A stretch of 18,298 nucleotides of DNA from the NCBI GenBank assembly GCA_037625715.1, contig JASJHQ010000057.1, positions 1-18,298 of the forward strand, read 5' to 3'. Of this stretch, positions 7,476 through 14,035 are shown piece after piece. How positions within the stretch are numbered: the stretch's first letter is position 1; every line of letters starts with the position of its first letter. Origin of the DNA: JABAYQ01 sp018608925. Lineage in GTDB: Bacteria > Bacteroidota > Bacteroidia > Flavobacteriales > UBA7312. The notes under the pieces were generated by a model. That model was not told the DNA's origin. It made no database searches and saw only the letters and a list, made by a program, of their open reading frames with translations. The position numbers and the translations under genes are program-made.

Positions 7476-8098
7476 AATGTAATTGATTTATTAAATTGAC
7501 TTTTCAACCTTTGGTCATGAGTAATGATGATCAATTGTGCGTTAGTTGAGGCAGCTTGTTCTTTCAACAAGTTTGCAATTTTTTGGCAGTTAGTATCGTC
7601 TAAACTTGAAGTTGGCTCATCGGCTAAAATAAGATCAGGATTTTTGATTACTGCTAAAGCTATAGAAGCTCTTTGCTGTTCGCCCTGACTTAATTGATCT
7701 GGCTTACTATCTAACTTATCCCCTAAACCAATTTGCTCTAACAATTGGGTAGCCCGCTTTTTATCTTGTTTGTTTTTTGATAAGTAAAGAGACAAAAGTA
7801 GGTTATCTAAAATGCTTAGATTTCTAACAAAATGAGGTCTTTGAAAAACCATTCCGATATGTTTCCCTCTAAATAAGTCTAAATTTTTGGAAGATAAATC
7901 CTGAAAATTAGTTCCATTTAATTCTACACTTCCTTGCATTGGATGTAACAAACCAGCTAAAATTTGAATCAATGTTGTTTTACCAATACCTGACTCACCT
8001 AAAACTAACAAATTTTCTCCTTTTTGTAATTGGATATCAGGAAAACGAAATTGATGGCTACCATCATAAGTAAAAGCTATGGATTGTGTTTTCAGCAT
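7472..8098 (-). CDS. ABC transporter ATP-binding protein, LolD/MacB-like
   Basis: 208 residues, ATG start, the usual size for a stand-alone ATPase of this family. All nucleotide-binding elements are intact: Walker A GESGIGKTT (34-42), Q-loop VFQRPH (Gln86), signature LSQGEQQR (136-143), Walker B LILADEPTSSLD (156-167) and H-loop THD (193-195). The signature and the FRGKHIGMVFQ region match the LolD/MacB/FtsE group that pairs with FtsX-like permeases. It is the first gene of a three-gene unit. Its stop codon overlaps the permease start by 4 bases, so the two proteins are expected in fixed ratio as a membrane complex. No convincing promoter was found in the 246 bases upstream; TATTTTTG (8237-8230) fits a -7 box but lacks a -33 partner. 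Confidence 0.92.
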   Translation of the reverse strand: MLKTQSIAFTYDGSHQFRFPDIQLQKGENLLVLGESGIGKTTLIQILAGLLHPMQGSVELNGTNFQDLSSKNLDLFRGKHIGMVFQRPHFVRNLSILDNLLLSLYLSKNKQDKKRATQLLEQIGLGDKLDSKPDQLSQGEQQRASIALAVIKNPDLILADEPTSSLDDTNCQKIANLLKEQAASTNAQLIIITHDQRLKSQFNKSITL

Positions 8099-8411
8099 CT
8101 AGGTTTATCTAATTAATTGGAGTAAGGCTTTTAATAGCAATTCTTGAGTATGACTTTTAATATTTTTTAAATATACAGTTTCGAATTTTTGAGGCTCAAA
8201 AAAGCATCATTATCAGCCAAAACAAAAAGCAAAAATAAAAAAAATTATGTAAGACATGTAAGAATAGAACGACAATCAAGTCAGTAAATTATTGAATAAA
8301 ATCTAGCAATAAATAAAGTGTTTGATAAATACATAGATAATGGCAAAAAAAAAAGCCCTCGTAAATTTTACGAGGACTTTTCAACTATTTTATAAACTTT
8401 ATTTAAAAGCT
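8099..8411. other. Intergenic region upstream of the ABC operon
   Basis: The 313 bases contain the terminator of the XRE gene (8345-8379), a candidate -7 box without a -33 element (8230-8237, minus strand), and a tandem direct repeat of ATGTAAGA separated by one base (8247-8263) just upstream of that box. The repeat might be an operator for the ABC operon. No ORF or RNA gene is supported. No clear palindromic zinc-regulator (Zur) site is visible. Confidence 0.45.
8345..8379 (-). terminator. Intrinsic terminator of the DUF2975-XRE unit
   Basis: A near-perfect hairpin (CCTCGTAAA at 8357-8365 with TTTACGAGG at 8367-8375, extended outward past one mismatch) is followed on the minus strand by ten T (8354-8345). 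It lies about 35 bases after the XRE stop codon and is one of the strongest terminators in the window. The other strand gives only a short T run. Confidence 0.88.
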
Positions 8412-8609
8412 TTATTTATATGATAAAATATCTCCTGGCTGACAATTTAAGACCTTACAAATAGTTTCTAATGTGGAAAATCTAATTGCTTTTGCTTTAC
8501 CATTTTTTAATATTGATAGATTTGACATCGTTATGCCAACTCTAGTTGAGAGTTCCGTTAAAGACATCTTGTTCTTAACAAGCATTACATCTAAATTTAT
8601 TTCTATCAT
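8412..8609 (-). CDS. Small XRE-family transcriptional regulator, YozG type
   Basis: 65 residues, almost entirely one helix-turn-helix domain: SLTELSTRVGITMSNLSILKNGKAKAI (about 16-42) covers helices 2-4, with recognition-helix residues around SNLSILKNG. FSTLETICKVLNCQPGDILSY is the conserved tail. Single-domain XRE regulators of this size are typically encoded next to DUF2975 membrane proteins in Firmicutes and Bacteroidota, and this is the case here: the start lies 2 bases after the DUF2975 stop. It probably binds DNA as a dimer and may control its own operon. The ligand or signal is unknown. The membrane partner may sequester or sense for it, but that is inference. Confidence 0.9.
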   Translation of the reverse strand: MIEINLDVMLVKNKMSLTELSTRVGITMSNLSILKNGKAKAIRFSTLETICKVLNCQPGDILSYK

Positions 8610-8611
8610 AA

Positions 8612-9193
8612 TTATATAATTAATTTATTTTCCTCATTAATTTTAATTCCCTCCGTTAAAACATGAGACAAAACCCAGAAGATTAATGCTCCAAATAATA
8701 GATTTAATGATGTTACATTAAACGAACCAGAAAAAACTAAACTAGACACTTCTGAACTTGTTGATTCTGTGAAAGAAACAAAATCATTAATCATGAGCTC
8801 AATTATTGTTATAAATAACCATGAAGCACTCATCAAATACGAAATGAATTTGAGATTTTTTATCGTATCAAATTCAAAATAATCTCCATTGTAAATGGAT
8901 GTCATAAAACGGTTCCAAAAATATAAAATAGCTACAAAAAGAAAAAGAGTAGCAATCATGCACAATAAGACTAGCGATCTAACAAAAGGAGAAATCTGAT
9001 AAAAATCTTCAAAATCAAGAGAACTTTCAACTAATCCGCTACCTAAAGTCAGAGACTCTTCTAAACCACCTCCGAACAACACATATATAAGGAAGGTTGA
9101 AATAATGGCGCTTATAGCAAATACAAATCCGTAAAAATATTTAGAAAGGTAATACAATAGTTTAATACTATTTTTTTGTTGACTGTTTTTCAT
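8612..9193 (-). CDS. DUF2975 family four-helix membrane protein
   Basis: 193 residues from ATG at 9193. An in-frame TTG two codons upstream (9199) is possible, but the ATG is preferred and gives the natural start MKNSQQ. Four hydrophobic helices are visible: about 18-42, 71-95, 108-130 and 159-182. The family pattern is recognisable in FDTIKNLKFISYLMSA and in the C-terminal LFGALIFWVLSHVLTEGIKINEEN. DUF2975 proteins have no established biochemical activity. Their constant pairing with a small XRE regulator suggests a membrane-linked regulatory module. It is the first gene of a two-gene transcript with a well-formed promoter just upstream and a strong terminator after the XRE gene. Confidence 0.88.
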   Translation of the reverse strand: MKNSQQKNSIKLLYYLSKYFYGFVFAISAIISTFLIYVLFGGGLEESLTLGSGLVESSLDFEDFYQISPFVRSLVLLCMIATLFLFVAILYFWNRFMTSIYNGDYFEFDTIKNLKFISYLMSASWLFITIIELMINDFVSFTESTSSEVSSLVFSGSFNVTSLNLLFGALIFWVLSHVLTEGIKINEENKLII

Positions 9194-9221
9194 GAACAAT
9201 TAAGTTAGTTAATATATTTTT

Positions 9222-9251
9222 CAAAATTAACTAAAAATTATTGATAAACAA
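9222..9251 (-). promoter_or_regulatory. Bacteroidota-type promoter of the DUF2975-XRE unit
   Basis: On the minus strand TTG (9251-9249), a 19-base spacer and TAATTTTG (9229-9222) fit the TTG-N19-TAnnTTTG consensus exactly. The start of transcription would fall about 20 bases before the ATG at 9193. This is the best-formed promoter in the window. Confidence 0.65.
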
Positions 9252-9281
9252 CAAATATTTATTGTTTTTCGTAAAATAGTT

Positions 9282-9294
9282 ATTGTTTAACAAT
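9282..9294. promoter_or_regulatory. Candidate operator upstream of the DUF2975-XRE promoter
   Basis: A 13-base perfect inverted repeat, ATTGTT-T-AACAAT, lies about 30 bases upstream of the -33 element. A related AACAA/TTGTT inverted pair (9250-9266) overlaps that element. Both could be sites for the XRE protein of the operon. The sequence is very AT-rich, so chance palindromes are common. Confidence 0.3.
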
Positions 9295-9333
9295 TTGTAT
9301 TAAATAATTTTTTTTCTTAAAAAATTAGTCCGA

Positions 9334-10344
9334 CTACTTAAACTGGGACAACCTTTCTATCAAATTGCGCCTAATATTAAGCCAGTATAAATTAAAGTCT
9401 GCTCTATGGTAACTATCATCTATATACCTTTTAGTAAAAATATTTTTGGGCAAGCTTACCCATAAAACACCAGAATTATTTCTAACATTAATAGACTGCT
9501 TAAGTCTAATCTTTTGATTAGGGAAAAGAATTCCTAGATGGTCTTCCTTATTACTCCAATTTTCTTTTGTATTAAATGAAATCGGATTAACTGACAAAAC
9601 CTCTTTACCATACCTCCAGTCTGTAGGAAAATAGGATTCGTTAAAACTTCTCCAACTCATAAAACAATTGGTATCTAACGGATTCTCGCAAAAATCTAAT
9701 TCGACTTCTCCTTCAGCTATGTCCATCCCTACCAGATAGCTTAAGAACAATTTTTTTTTGATTTGCGAATTAGGAACAATGTATTCGTTTATCAATCTAG
9801 TTGCGTGGTTTGTTCCCTGACTATGTGAGGCTATTATAAACCTTTGGGTGGATATATTTTTGATGAAATACTTAAAGGCTTCTCTAACGTCATTGTAAGC
9901 AAAGTCGAACGCTTTGTATCCGTTTATAGAGTCGTTGTAAGAATGAATATGCATTTCTCTATAATGAGGGGCATATAATTTTGTTACTCCAGCAAAAACA
10001 GAAGCTTGGTTTTCTATACTAAGTTGCAGCAAAGTATTATTTCTAAAATATGCTGTGTCGCTATTCCAATTAGTGGTACTGTATAAAGTGGTAGGGTGAA
10101 TAAAAAAAACAGAAACATTAAATAGCGAATCTTTTAATTTATAATTTTTAGGAATTAATTTTTGAGCATCATTATCTTCCTCAAAAAAGAGCCAATTATC
10201 TTTATTAGAATAATCTAAATTGAAATTTTGGTTCAATATTTTAAAATCTGTCTTAGGATATTCAAAAGCTATAGCACGATTAGGTATTTTTTGAGTAGAA
10301 CAAGCTACTAGTGTAAGGGAAAGAATTAACACCAAAAATTTCAT
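9334..10344 (-). CDS. DUF3089 family lipoprotein, alpha/beta-hydrolase fold
   Basis: 336 residues, ATG start. A lipoprotein signal peptide ends in LVAC with the lipidated Cys15. The DUF3089 signature is present: VFFIHPTTLY (79-88), YAPHYRE (124-130), AFDFAYNDVREAFKYFI (145-161), and the nucleophile elbow IIASHSQGTNHATRLI with Ser175 in SHSQG. A C-terminal HRADFNLYWLNIR (from His313) could supply the catalytic histidine. The family is thought to be alpha/beta hydrolases (esterase- or lipase-like); no substrate is established. As a lipoprotein it should sit in the periplasm or on the outer membrane. It appears to be transcribed alone: 140 bases separate it from the DUF2975 gene downstream. Confidence 0.85.
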   Translation of the reverse strand: MKFLVLILSLTLVACSTQKIPNRAIAFEYPKTDFKILNQNFNLDYSNKDNWLFFEEDNDAQKLIPKNYKLKDSLFNVSVFFIHPTTLYSTTNWNSDTAYFRNNTLLQLSIENQASVFAGVTKLYAPHYREMHIHSYNDSINGYKAFDFAYNDVREAFKYFIKNISTQRFIIASHSQGTNHATRLINEYIVPNSQIKKKLFLSYLVGMDIAEGEVELDFCENPLDTNCFMSWRSFNESYFPTDWRYGKEVLSVNPISFNTKENWSNKEDHLGILFPNQKIRLKQSINVRNNSGVLWVSLPKNIFTKRYIDDSYHRADFNLYWLNIRRNLIERLSQFK

Positions 10345-10610
10345 TGTGCAAAATTAACTCTAATTATTTGATAATAATGGCGCTAACATATAAAAAGGCA
10401 CAAATTTGAAACAACTTTTTAAGGCATACATATAGGTAGCTTAGTAGAAGGATTTTTTATTTTCATTAAGCATAGTTTTACAATCCTAATTAAATTAATT
10501 TAGTAACTACTCATTTAACTCTTAAAATTAACAACAACAGATACCGAAACAGGATTGTTATTGAGTAAATAACTAGACTTAAACAAATTATAAATTCAAC
10601 CCAAGCTACC

Positions 10611-11195
10611 ATGTATAAATTAATTCTGACATTTTTTTTAGTTCCAATAATTGGCTTTGGACAAATTACCATAGTTGAGAATATAGATAACATCACCTTA
10701 ATTGGTAAGGTCAATTTAGAGAACACAGATGCCACTTCATTTTTACCTCCCAAAATAAAAGTAAACGACGGACTTACTGTCGTTTGGGATAAAAGTGCAA
10801 ACAAGCACTTTCTCAAAAGAAAAGAAGCAAATAACGCATACAATAAACTCGACAAAAGTGGAACCCTATTTTTTGGAGATCTTTCTAGCTCGCTTATACA
10901 TGTTAAAGACAAAAACAAATACCTACTTACTTTCAAGAACAAGTCTCATGATTATGAATACGAAAGCTTTTGGTTAACTAAAGAATCAATGGATCAACTA
11001 TATCTTTTTATAGACAAAAAATTAGGTGAAAAGAATAAATGGAAGAACTACGAAATTGTACTAGACAATGACGTAGTTCTTGTTTTATCATTCCATAAGA
11101 AAAAAATGTCCTTTAGTCTATGGGATCACTACAAATGGTACCATAGTAGCTGGTATAGATCTAATAAGATAAATAATCTATTTGGTAAGAATTAA
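10611..11195 (+). CDS. Secreted protein of unknown function
   Basis: 194 residues, ATG start. A signal peptide is clear (MYKLILTFFLVPIIGFG, cleavage before Gln18). The mature part is rich in Lys, Asp and aromatic residues, has no cysteines or membrane segments, and alternates in a way that suggests mostly beta strands (YLLTF, YEIVLDNDVVLVLSFHKK), ending in a Trp/Tyr-rich stretch (LWDHYKWYHSSWYRS). I do not recognise a family. It is probably periplasmic or surface-exposed. It converges on the lipoprotein gene to its right, and the two stop codons share the bases TTAA (11192-11195). An opposite-strand frame over 10511-10942 was judged a shadow because it lacks a plausible start or domain. Confidence 0.75.
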   Translation: MYKLILTFFLVPIIGFGQITIVENIDNITLIGKVNLENTDATSFLPPKIKVNDGLTVVWDKSANKHFLKRKEANNAYNKLDKSGTLFFGDLSSSLIHVKDKNKYLLTFKNKSHDYEYESFWLTKESMDQLYLFIDKKLGEKNKWKNYEIVLDNDVVLVLSFHKKKMSFSLWDHYKWYHSSWYRSNKINNLFGKN

Positions 11196-11593
11196 TAGTA
11201 TTCTATAATATCGGCGCTTATTACTACTTCTATAGTAATAGCATCAGGAATTATAACTCCTGACAAACCAGCTGGCTTTCCTTTTTCAGTTTTAATAACA
11301 TCTATTGAAACATTAGCAAGAGCTTGGTTAGGCCCTAACGGATACATTTCATAAAGGTTTTCTTTTGCTGAAGAAACCAAACCTTCAGGCTCTTTATCCT
11401 GATTTTTTCTCCATTTCTGAGGATAATAAGTAGTTTTTGCTTTACCAGTTACGTTAGTTTCAACATATTTAAAATTGCTATTCGTGTTAATGGACTCAGT
11501 TCCATGATATTCAAAATCATAAAATTGACGAGAAACAGAACAACTTGCTAATGTAAACATCGCAAGAAACGAAATCACTATTAATTTATTCAT
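11192..11593 (-). CDS. Small lipoprotein, possibly DUF6567 family
   Basis: 133 residues, ATG start. The lipobox LASC places the lipidated cysteine at Cys18, followed by SVSRQFYDFEYHG. The mature protein contains FKYVETNVTGKAKTTYY, then LVSSAKENLYEMYPLGPNQALANVSIDV, and a beta-rich C-terminus (ITIEVVISADIIEYY). The combination of 'TNVTGKAKTTY' and 'LYxxYPLxxNQALANV' resembles small Bacteroidota lipoproteins that I associate with DUF6567. This is from memory and should be checked. Function unknown; the location is an envelope membrane facing the periplasm. It is transcribed leftward, away from the methyltransferase gene's stop by 151 bases, and ends inside the stop codon of the convergent gene. 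Confidence 0.75.
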   Translation of the reverse strand: MNKLIVISFLAMFTLASCSVSRQFYDFEYHGTESINTNSNFKYVETNVTGKAKTTYYPQKWRKNQDKEPEGLVSSAKENLYEMYPLGPNQALANVSIDVIKTEKGKPAGLSGVIIPDAITIEVVISADIIEYY

Positions 11594-11744
11594 TGTTAGT
11601 TAAGGTTGGTTAATAATAGTTAAATTATTAAAAAAGTTGACAATAGATCCTAATAGCAACAAAAAGTAGAAATTATCTTTACCTCATAATTAAATCGTTC
11701 TAAAAGGTGTTAGCAACCTAAAGATTGTGAACAAAAAAATTAAG

Positions 11745-12356
11745 CTACGAATTTTGCTTTTTTGTGCCAAATCCTAAAATTCTGGTTGGCAACATAATTT
11801 CACGGACCTCAACATTATCCAAATCATCAAAAAATACATCTGTAAAAGCTTGTGGGCTGAAACGATAATAATCACCAGGACAGTTATGTATCTGTAATGT
11901 TATGGTTGCTGTGAAAAACATATTGAGGTATTGGTTTTCTCTCAAATTACGGATGAAAGGAATTTTACTCAAAACCCATTTAAACTTTTCAAATTTATGG
12001 TAAGTATATCCAGGGCAACCTAAAACAATAATTCCACCAGGCTTGGTTACTCTCTTAATTTCCGCTATAGTTTTCCAAAAATATTTATCATGCTCAATCA
12101 GGGCATTGCAAAGAACTACATCAAATCTTTCATCCTCAAACAAATCCATAGAATTAGCATTTCCTTGATGAATTTTAAAATCTTTAAATTCGTAAGAACC
12201 CATTAAGTTAATACCAACCTTTTCGGCTGCATTATCTAATGACTTCATACAAAGAAGACTCTTATCAGATGGCATAGCCCCAACTTCTAATACAGAACCA
12301 GTAATATTCATCTTCGAACATATTTGCTCGTATTCTTTATAGACTCTTGCGTGCAT
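11745..12356 (-). CDS. Class I SAM-dependent methyltransferase
   Basis: 203 residues, ATG start. Rossmann-type methyltransferase motifs are in order: motif I VLEVGAMPS (22-30, with the acidic residue of the ExG motif), VGINLMG after beta 2 (47-53), FDVVLCNALIEHD (78-90) and KRVTKPGGIIVLGCPG (101-116). A downstream block, HNCPGDYYRFSPQAF (157-171), is typical of methyltransferases that act in glycan or small-molecule pathways, but it does not fix the substrate. Motif I has AMPS in place of the usual GxG continuation, a mild departure also seen in divergent members. No signal peptide; cytosolic. No neighbouring biosynthetic genes hint at its role. It diverges from the SOUL gene. Confidence 0.85.
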   Translation of the reverse strand: MHARVYKEYEQICSKMNITGSVLEVGAMPSDKSLLCMKSLDNAAEKVGINLMGSYEFKDFKIHQGNANSMDLFEDERFDVVLCNALIEHDKYFWKTIAEIKRVTKPGGIIVLGCPGYTYHKFEKFKWVLSKIPFIRNLRENQYLNMFFTATITLQIHNCPGDYYRFSPQAFTDVFFDDLDNVEVREIMLPTRILGFGTKKQNS

Positions 12357-12466
12357 AATTTAATAAAGATTTATCGCTAAATATAAGAATATAAAACAAA
12401 CAAACTATCAGGCAATCTAATTGCAAGAAGTATTTAAAAGTATCAAAAATGAAATGATATTTTCAT

Positions 12467-12474
12467 TACATTTG
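12467..12474 (+). promoter_or_regulatory. Candidate -7 box for the SOUL-DUF4197 operon
   Basis: TACATTTG matches the TAnnTTTG consensus and would start transcription about 48 bases before the ATG at 12529. No TTG lies at the right distance upstream. Instead an inverted repeat, AATGAAA (12448-12454) with TTTCATT (12461-12467), occupies the -33 region, which would suit an activator- or repressor-controlled promoter. Confidence 0.4.
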
Positions 12475-12528
12475 ATGTATTAAGTTATTGAACCTCATTC
12501 TTAGCAAACAACCAAAAACAAACTTAAA

Positions 12529-13146
12529 ATGAAAGTACTATTAGTCATATTAGGAGTGGTTTTATTAGGATTTGTTTTTATGCAGCTTTTCGCATTAAAA
12601 GAACAAAAAAATATCGAAACCTATCCCTACGCAATAGATAAAAAATACGACGGATTTGAGACTCGCAACTACGAAGCAAGTTTGTTTACTTCAGTAAAAC
12701 TTTCTGGCAACAAATACAAAGACGAATCCGGAAAAGGTTTTTCTATTTTGGCAGGATATATTTTTGGAGGAAACAAAGAAAACCAAAAAATAGCAATGAC
12801 ATCTCCGGTTGCTATGTCTTTAGAAGATTCTATGACTATGATGTTTATGGTTCCTAAGAAATTTAATAAAGAAACACTTCCGCAACCCAATACATCGCAA
12901 ATAAAATTTCAGCAAGAGCCAGCAAAAACAGTTGGTGCCATTTCATTTAGTGGCTGGGCAAATGATGCCAAAATAGAAAAATACAAGCAGAAATTAATGG
13001 ATGCTATGGATGCCGAAGGAATAGCTTACACTAATAGATTTTATTTTTTAGGATACAATCCTCCTTTCGAATTCTTCAATCGTAAAAACGAAATAATTGT
13101 TGAATTAGAAATCCCAATTATCGAAACAACAAATATCATAAACTAA
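12529..13146 (+). CDS. SOUL family haem-binding protein
   Basis: 205 residues, ATG start. An N-terminal hydrophobic segment (1-20) acts as signal anchor or uncleaved signal peptide. The SOUL domain follows: YPYAIDKKYDGFETRNYEAS (about 26-45), FSILAGYIFGGNKENQKIAMTSPVAMS (about 67-93, with the typical 'KIAMTSPV'), MMFMVPKKF, GAISFSGWAND, and the C-terminal FYFLGYNPPFEFFNRKNEIIVEL. SOUL/HBP proteins bind haem or tetrapyrroles in eukaryotes. The bacterial role is not established, and the haem ligand is not fixed by sequence, so haem binding is inferred from family only. The DUF4197 gene begins 30 bases after the stop and is probably in the same transcript. Confidence 0.88.
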   Translation: MKVLLVILGVVLLGFVFMQLFALKEQKNIETYPYAIDKKYDGFETRNYEASLFTSVKLSGNKYKDESGKGFSILAGYIFGGNKENQKIAMTSPVAMSLEDSMTMMFMVPKKFNKETLPQPNTSQIKFQQEPAKTVGAISFSGWANDAKIEKYKQKLMDAMDAEGIAYTNRFYFLGYNPPFEFFNRKNEIIVELEIPIIETTNIIN

Positions 13147-13176
13147 AAACGGCTTAAACAATCTAAACTTATACCT

Positions 13177-13896
13177 ATGAAATTATTTCTTGCTACCATC
13201 TTACTATTATCCTCTTTTTATGCAAGCGCTCAAATCGGATTTTTAAAAAAAGCAAATGACAAAGCCCAAAATTTAATCTCATCTAAGCTGAGTGTTTCCG
13301 AGCAAGATGTAAAAAAAGGATTGGTAGAAGCCTTAAGTAAAGGGAGTGAATATGCCATAAAAGAAGCTTCTGCAATCAATGGGTTCAATGGCAATTCTCT
13401 AATCAGAATTCCTTTTCCCCAAGAAGCCAAAAAAATGAAAGAAGCGTTAGTGAGAATTGGCTTAGAAGAGCAAATTAAGTCGATGGAAAAAAGCATTAAC
13501 CAATCTGCCGAAATAGCATCTAAAGAAGCTTTAACTATACTAATTAGCGCAATTAAAAACATGAATATTAAAGATGCTTATTCCATATTAAAAGGAGAAG
13601 ACAATGCTGCAACTTTATATTTAAACGATCAAACAAACGACTTCTTGTATAAATCATTCAAGCCAATTATTATTGAGTCAATGGAAAAAGTAGAGATCGC
13701 AAAACAATGGAATCCTCTAGTCAAAAAATATAACTCCATTCCTTTTACAGAAAAAATAAACCCTGACTTAGAAGATTATATCACCAATAAAGCCATAGAA
13801 GGATTGTTTGTATTGATAGCCCAACAAGAAAAAGAAATAAGACAGAATCCTTTAGCAAGAACTACAGAAATTCTTAAAAATGTTTTTAAAGACTAA
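13177..13896 (+). CDS. DUF4197 family exported protein
   Basis: 239 residues, ATG start, signal peptide ending in YASA before Gln19. The rest is almost one DUF4197 domain: GLVEALSKGSEYAIKEAS (about 48-65), NSLIRIPFPQEAKKMKEAL (73-91), SINQSAEIASKEALTILISAI, MNIKDAYSILKGEDNAATLYL (about 129-149), and the diagnostic C-terminal LEDYITNKAIEGLFVLIAQQEKEIRQNPLARTTEILKNVF region. It is predicted all-helical and periplasmic. No activity is known for the family. It sits 30 bases behind the SOUL gene, so the two are likely coexpressed. A weak AT-rich hairpin follows about 10 bases after the stop. Confidence 0.9.
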   Translation: MKLFLATILLLSSFYASAQIGFLKKANDKAQNLISSKLSVSEQDVKKGLVEALSKGSEYAIKEASAINGFNGNSLIRIPFPQEAKKMKEALVRIGLEEQIKSMEKSINQSAEIASKEALTILISAIKNMNIKDAYSILKGEDNAATLYLNDQTNDFLYKSFKPIIIESMEKVEIAKQWNPLVKKYNSIPFTEKINPDLEDYITNKAIEGLFVLIAQQEKEIRQNPLARTTEILKNVFKD

Positions 13897-13906
13897 AATT
13901 CAGAAT

Positions 13907-13930
13907 ATTACTTAAAAAGTAATTTATTTT
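13907..13930 (+). terminator. Weak candidate terminator after the DUF4197 gene
   Basis: A 7-bp stem, ATTACTT (13907-13913) with AAGTAAT (13917-13923), closes on AAA and is followed by TTATTTT. The position is right for the end of the SOUL-DUF4197 transcript, but the stem has a single G-C pair and would be unstable. Confidence 0.35.
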
Positions 13931-13947
13931 CAGATTAGCGCCTTAAT

Positions 13948-13982
13948 TTGTATAACTTTTTTCACTAAAACCTATACATTTG
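13948..13982 (+). promoter_or_regulatory. Candidate promoter of the fasciclin T9SS gene
   Basis: TTG (13948-13950), a 24-base spacer and TACATTTG (13975-13982), the same -7 octamer as upstream of the SOUL gene. The spacer is a little longer than the usual 17-23 bases. The start of transcription would lie about 45-50 bases before the ATG at 14036. Confidence 0.4.
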
Positions 13983-14035
13983 TTTGTAATTGTTATATTT
14001 ACACTTAGTTAAATGTAACAAAAAAATTATTTATA

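Noticed and set aside
10349..10356. TAATTTTG -7-like box before the DUF3089 gene
   Set aside because: It sits only 4 bases before the ATG and has no TTG at the right distance, so it would imply a leaderless transcript with no other support.
10480..10558. Inverted repeat ACAATCCT / AGGATTGT in the gap before the secreted protein gene
   Set aside because: The arms are only 8 bases with a loop of more than 60, and no promoter element lies nearby, so it is likely chance.
10511..10942. 143-codon open frame on the minus strand
   Set aside because: It overlaps the secreted protein gene on the other strand, which has a clean ATG and signal peptide. The minus frame has a biased, hydrophobic composition typical of an antisense shadow.
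13230..13562. 110-codon minus-strand frame inside the DUF4197 gene
   Set aside because: Antisense shadow of a well-recognised domain. Similar shadows at 2666-2863, 7180-7482, 10795-10977, 12669-12890 and 15405-15605 were dropped for the same reason.
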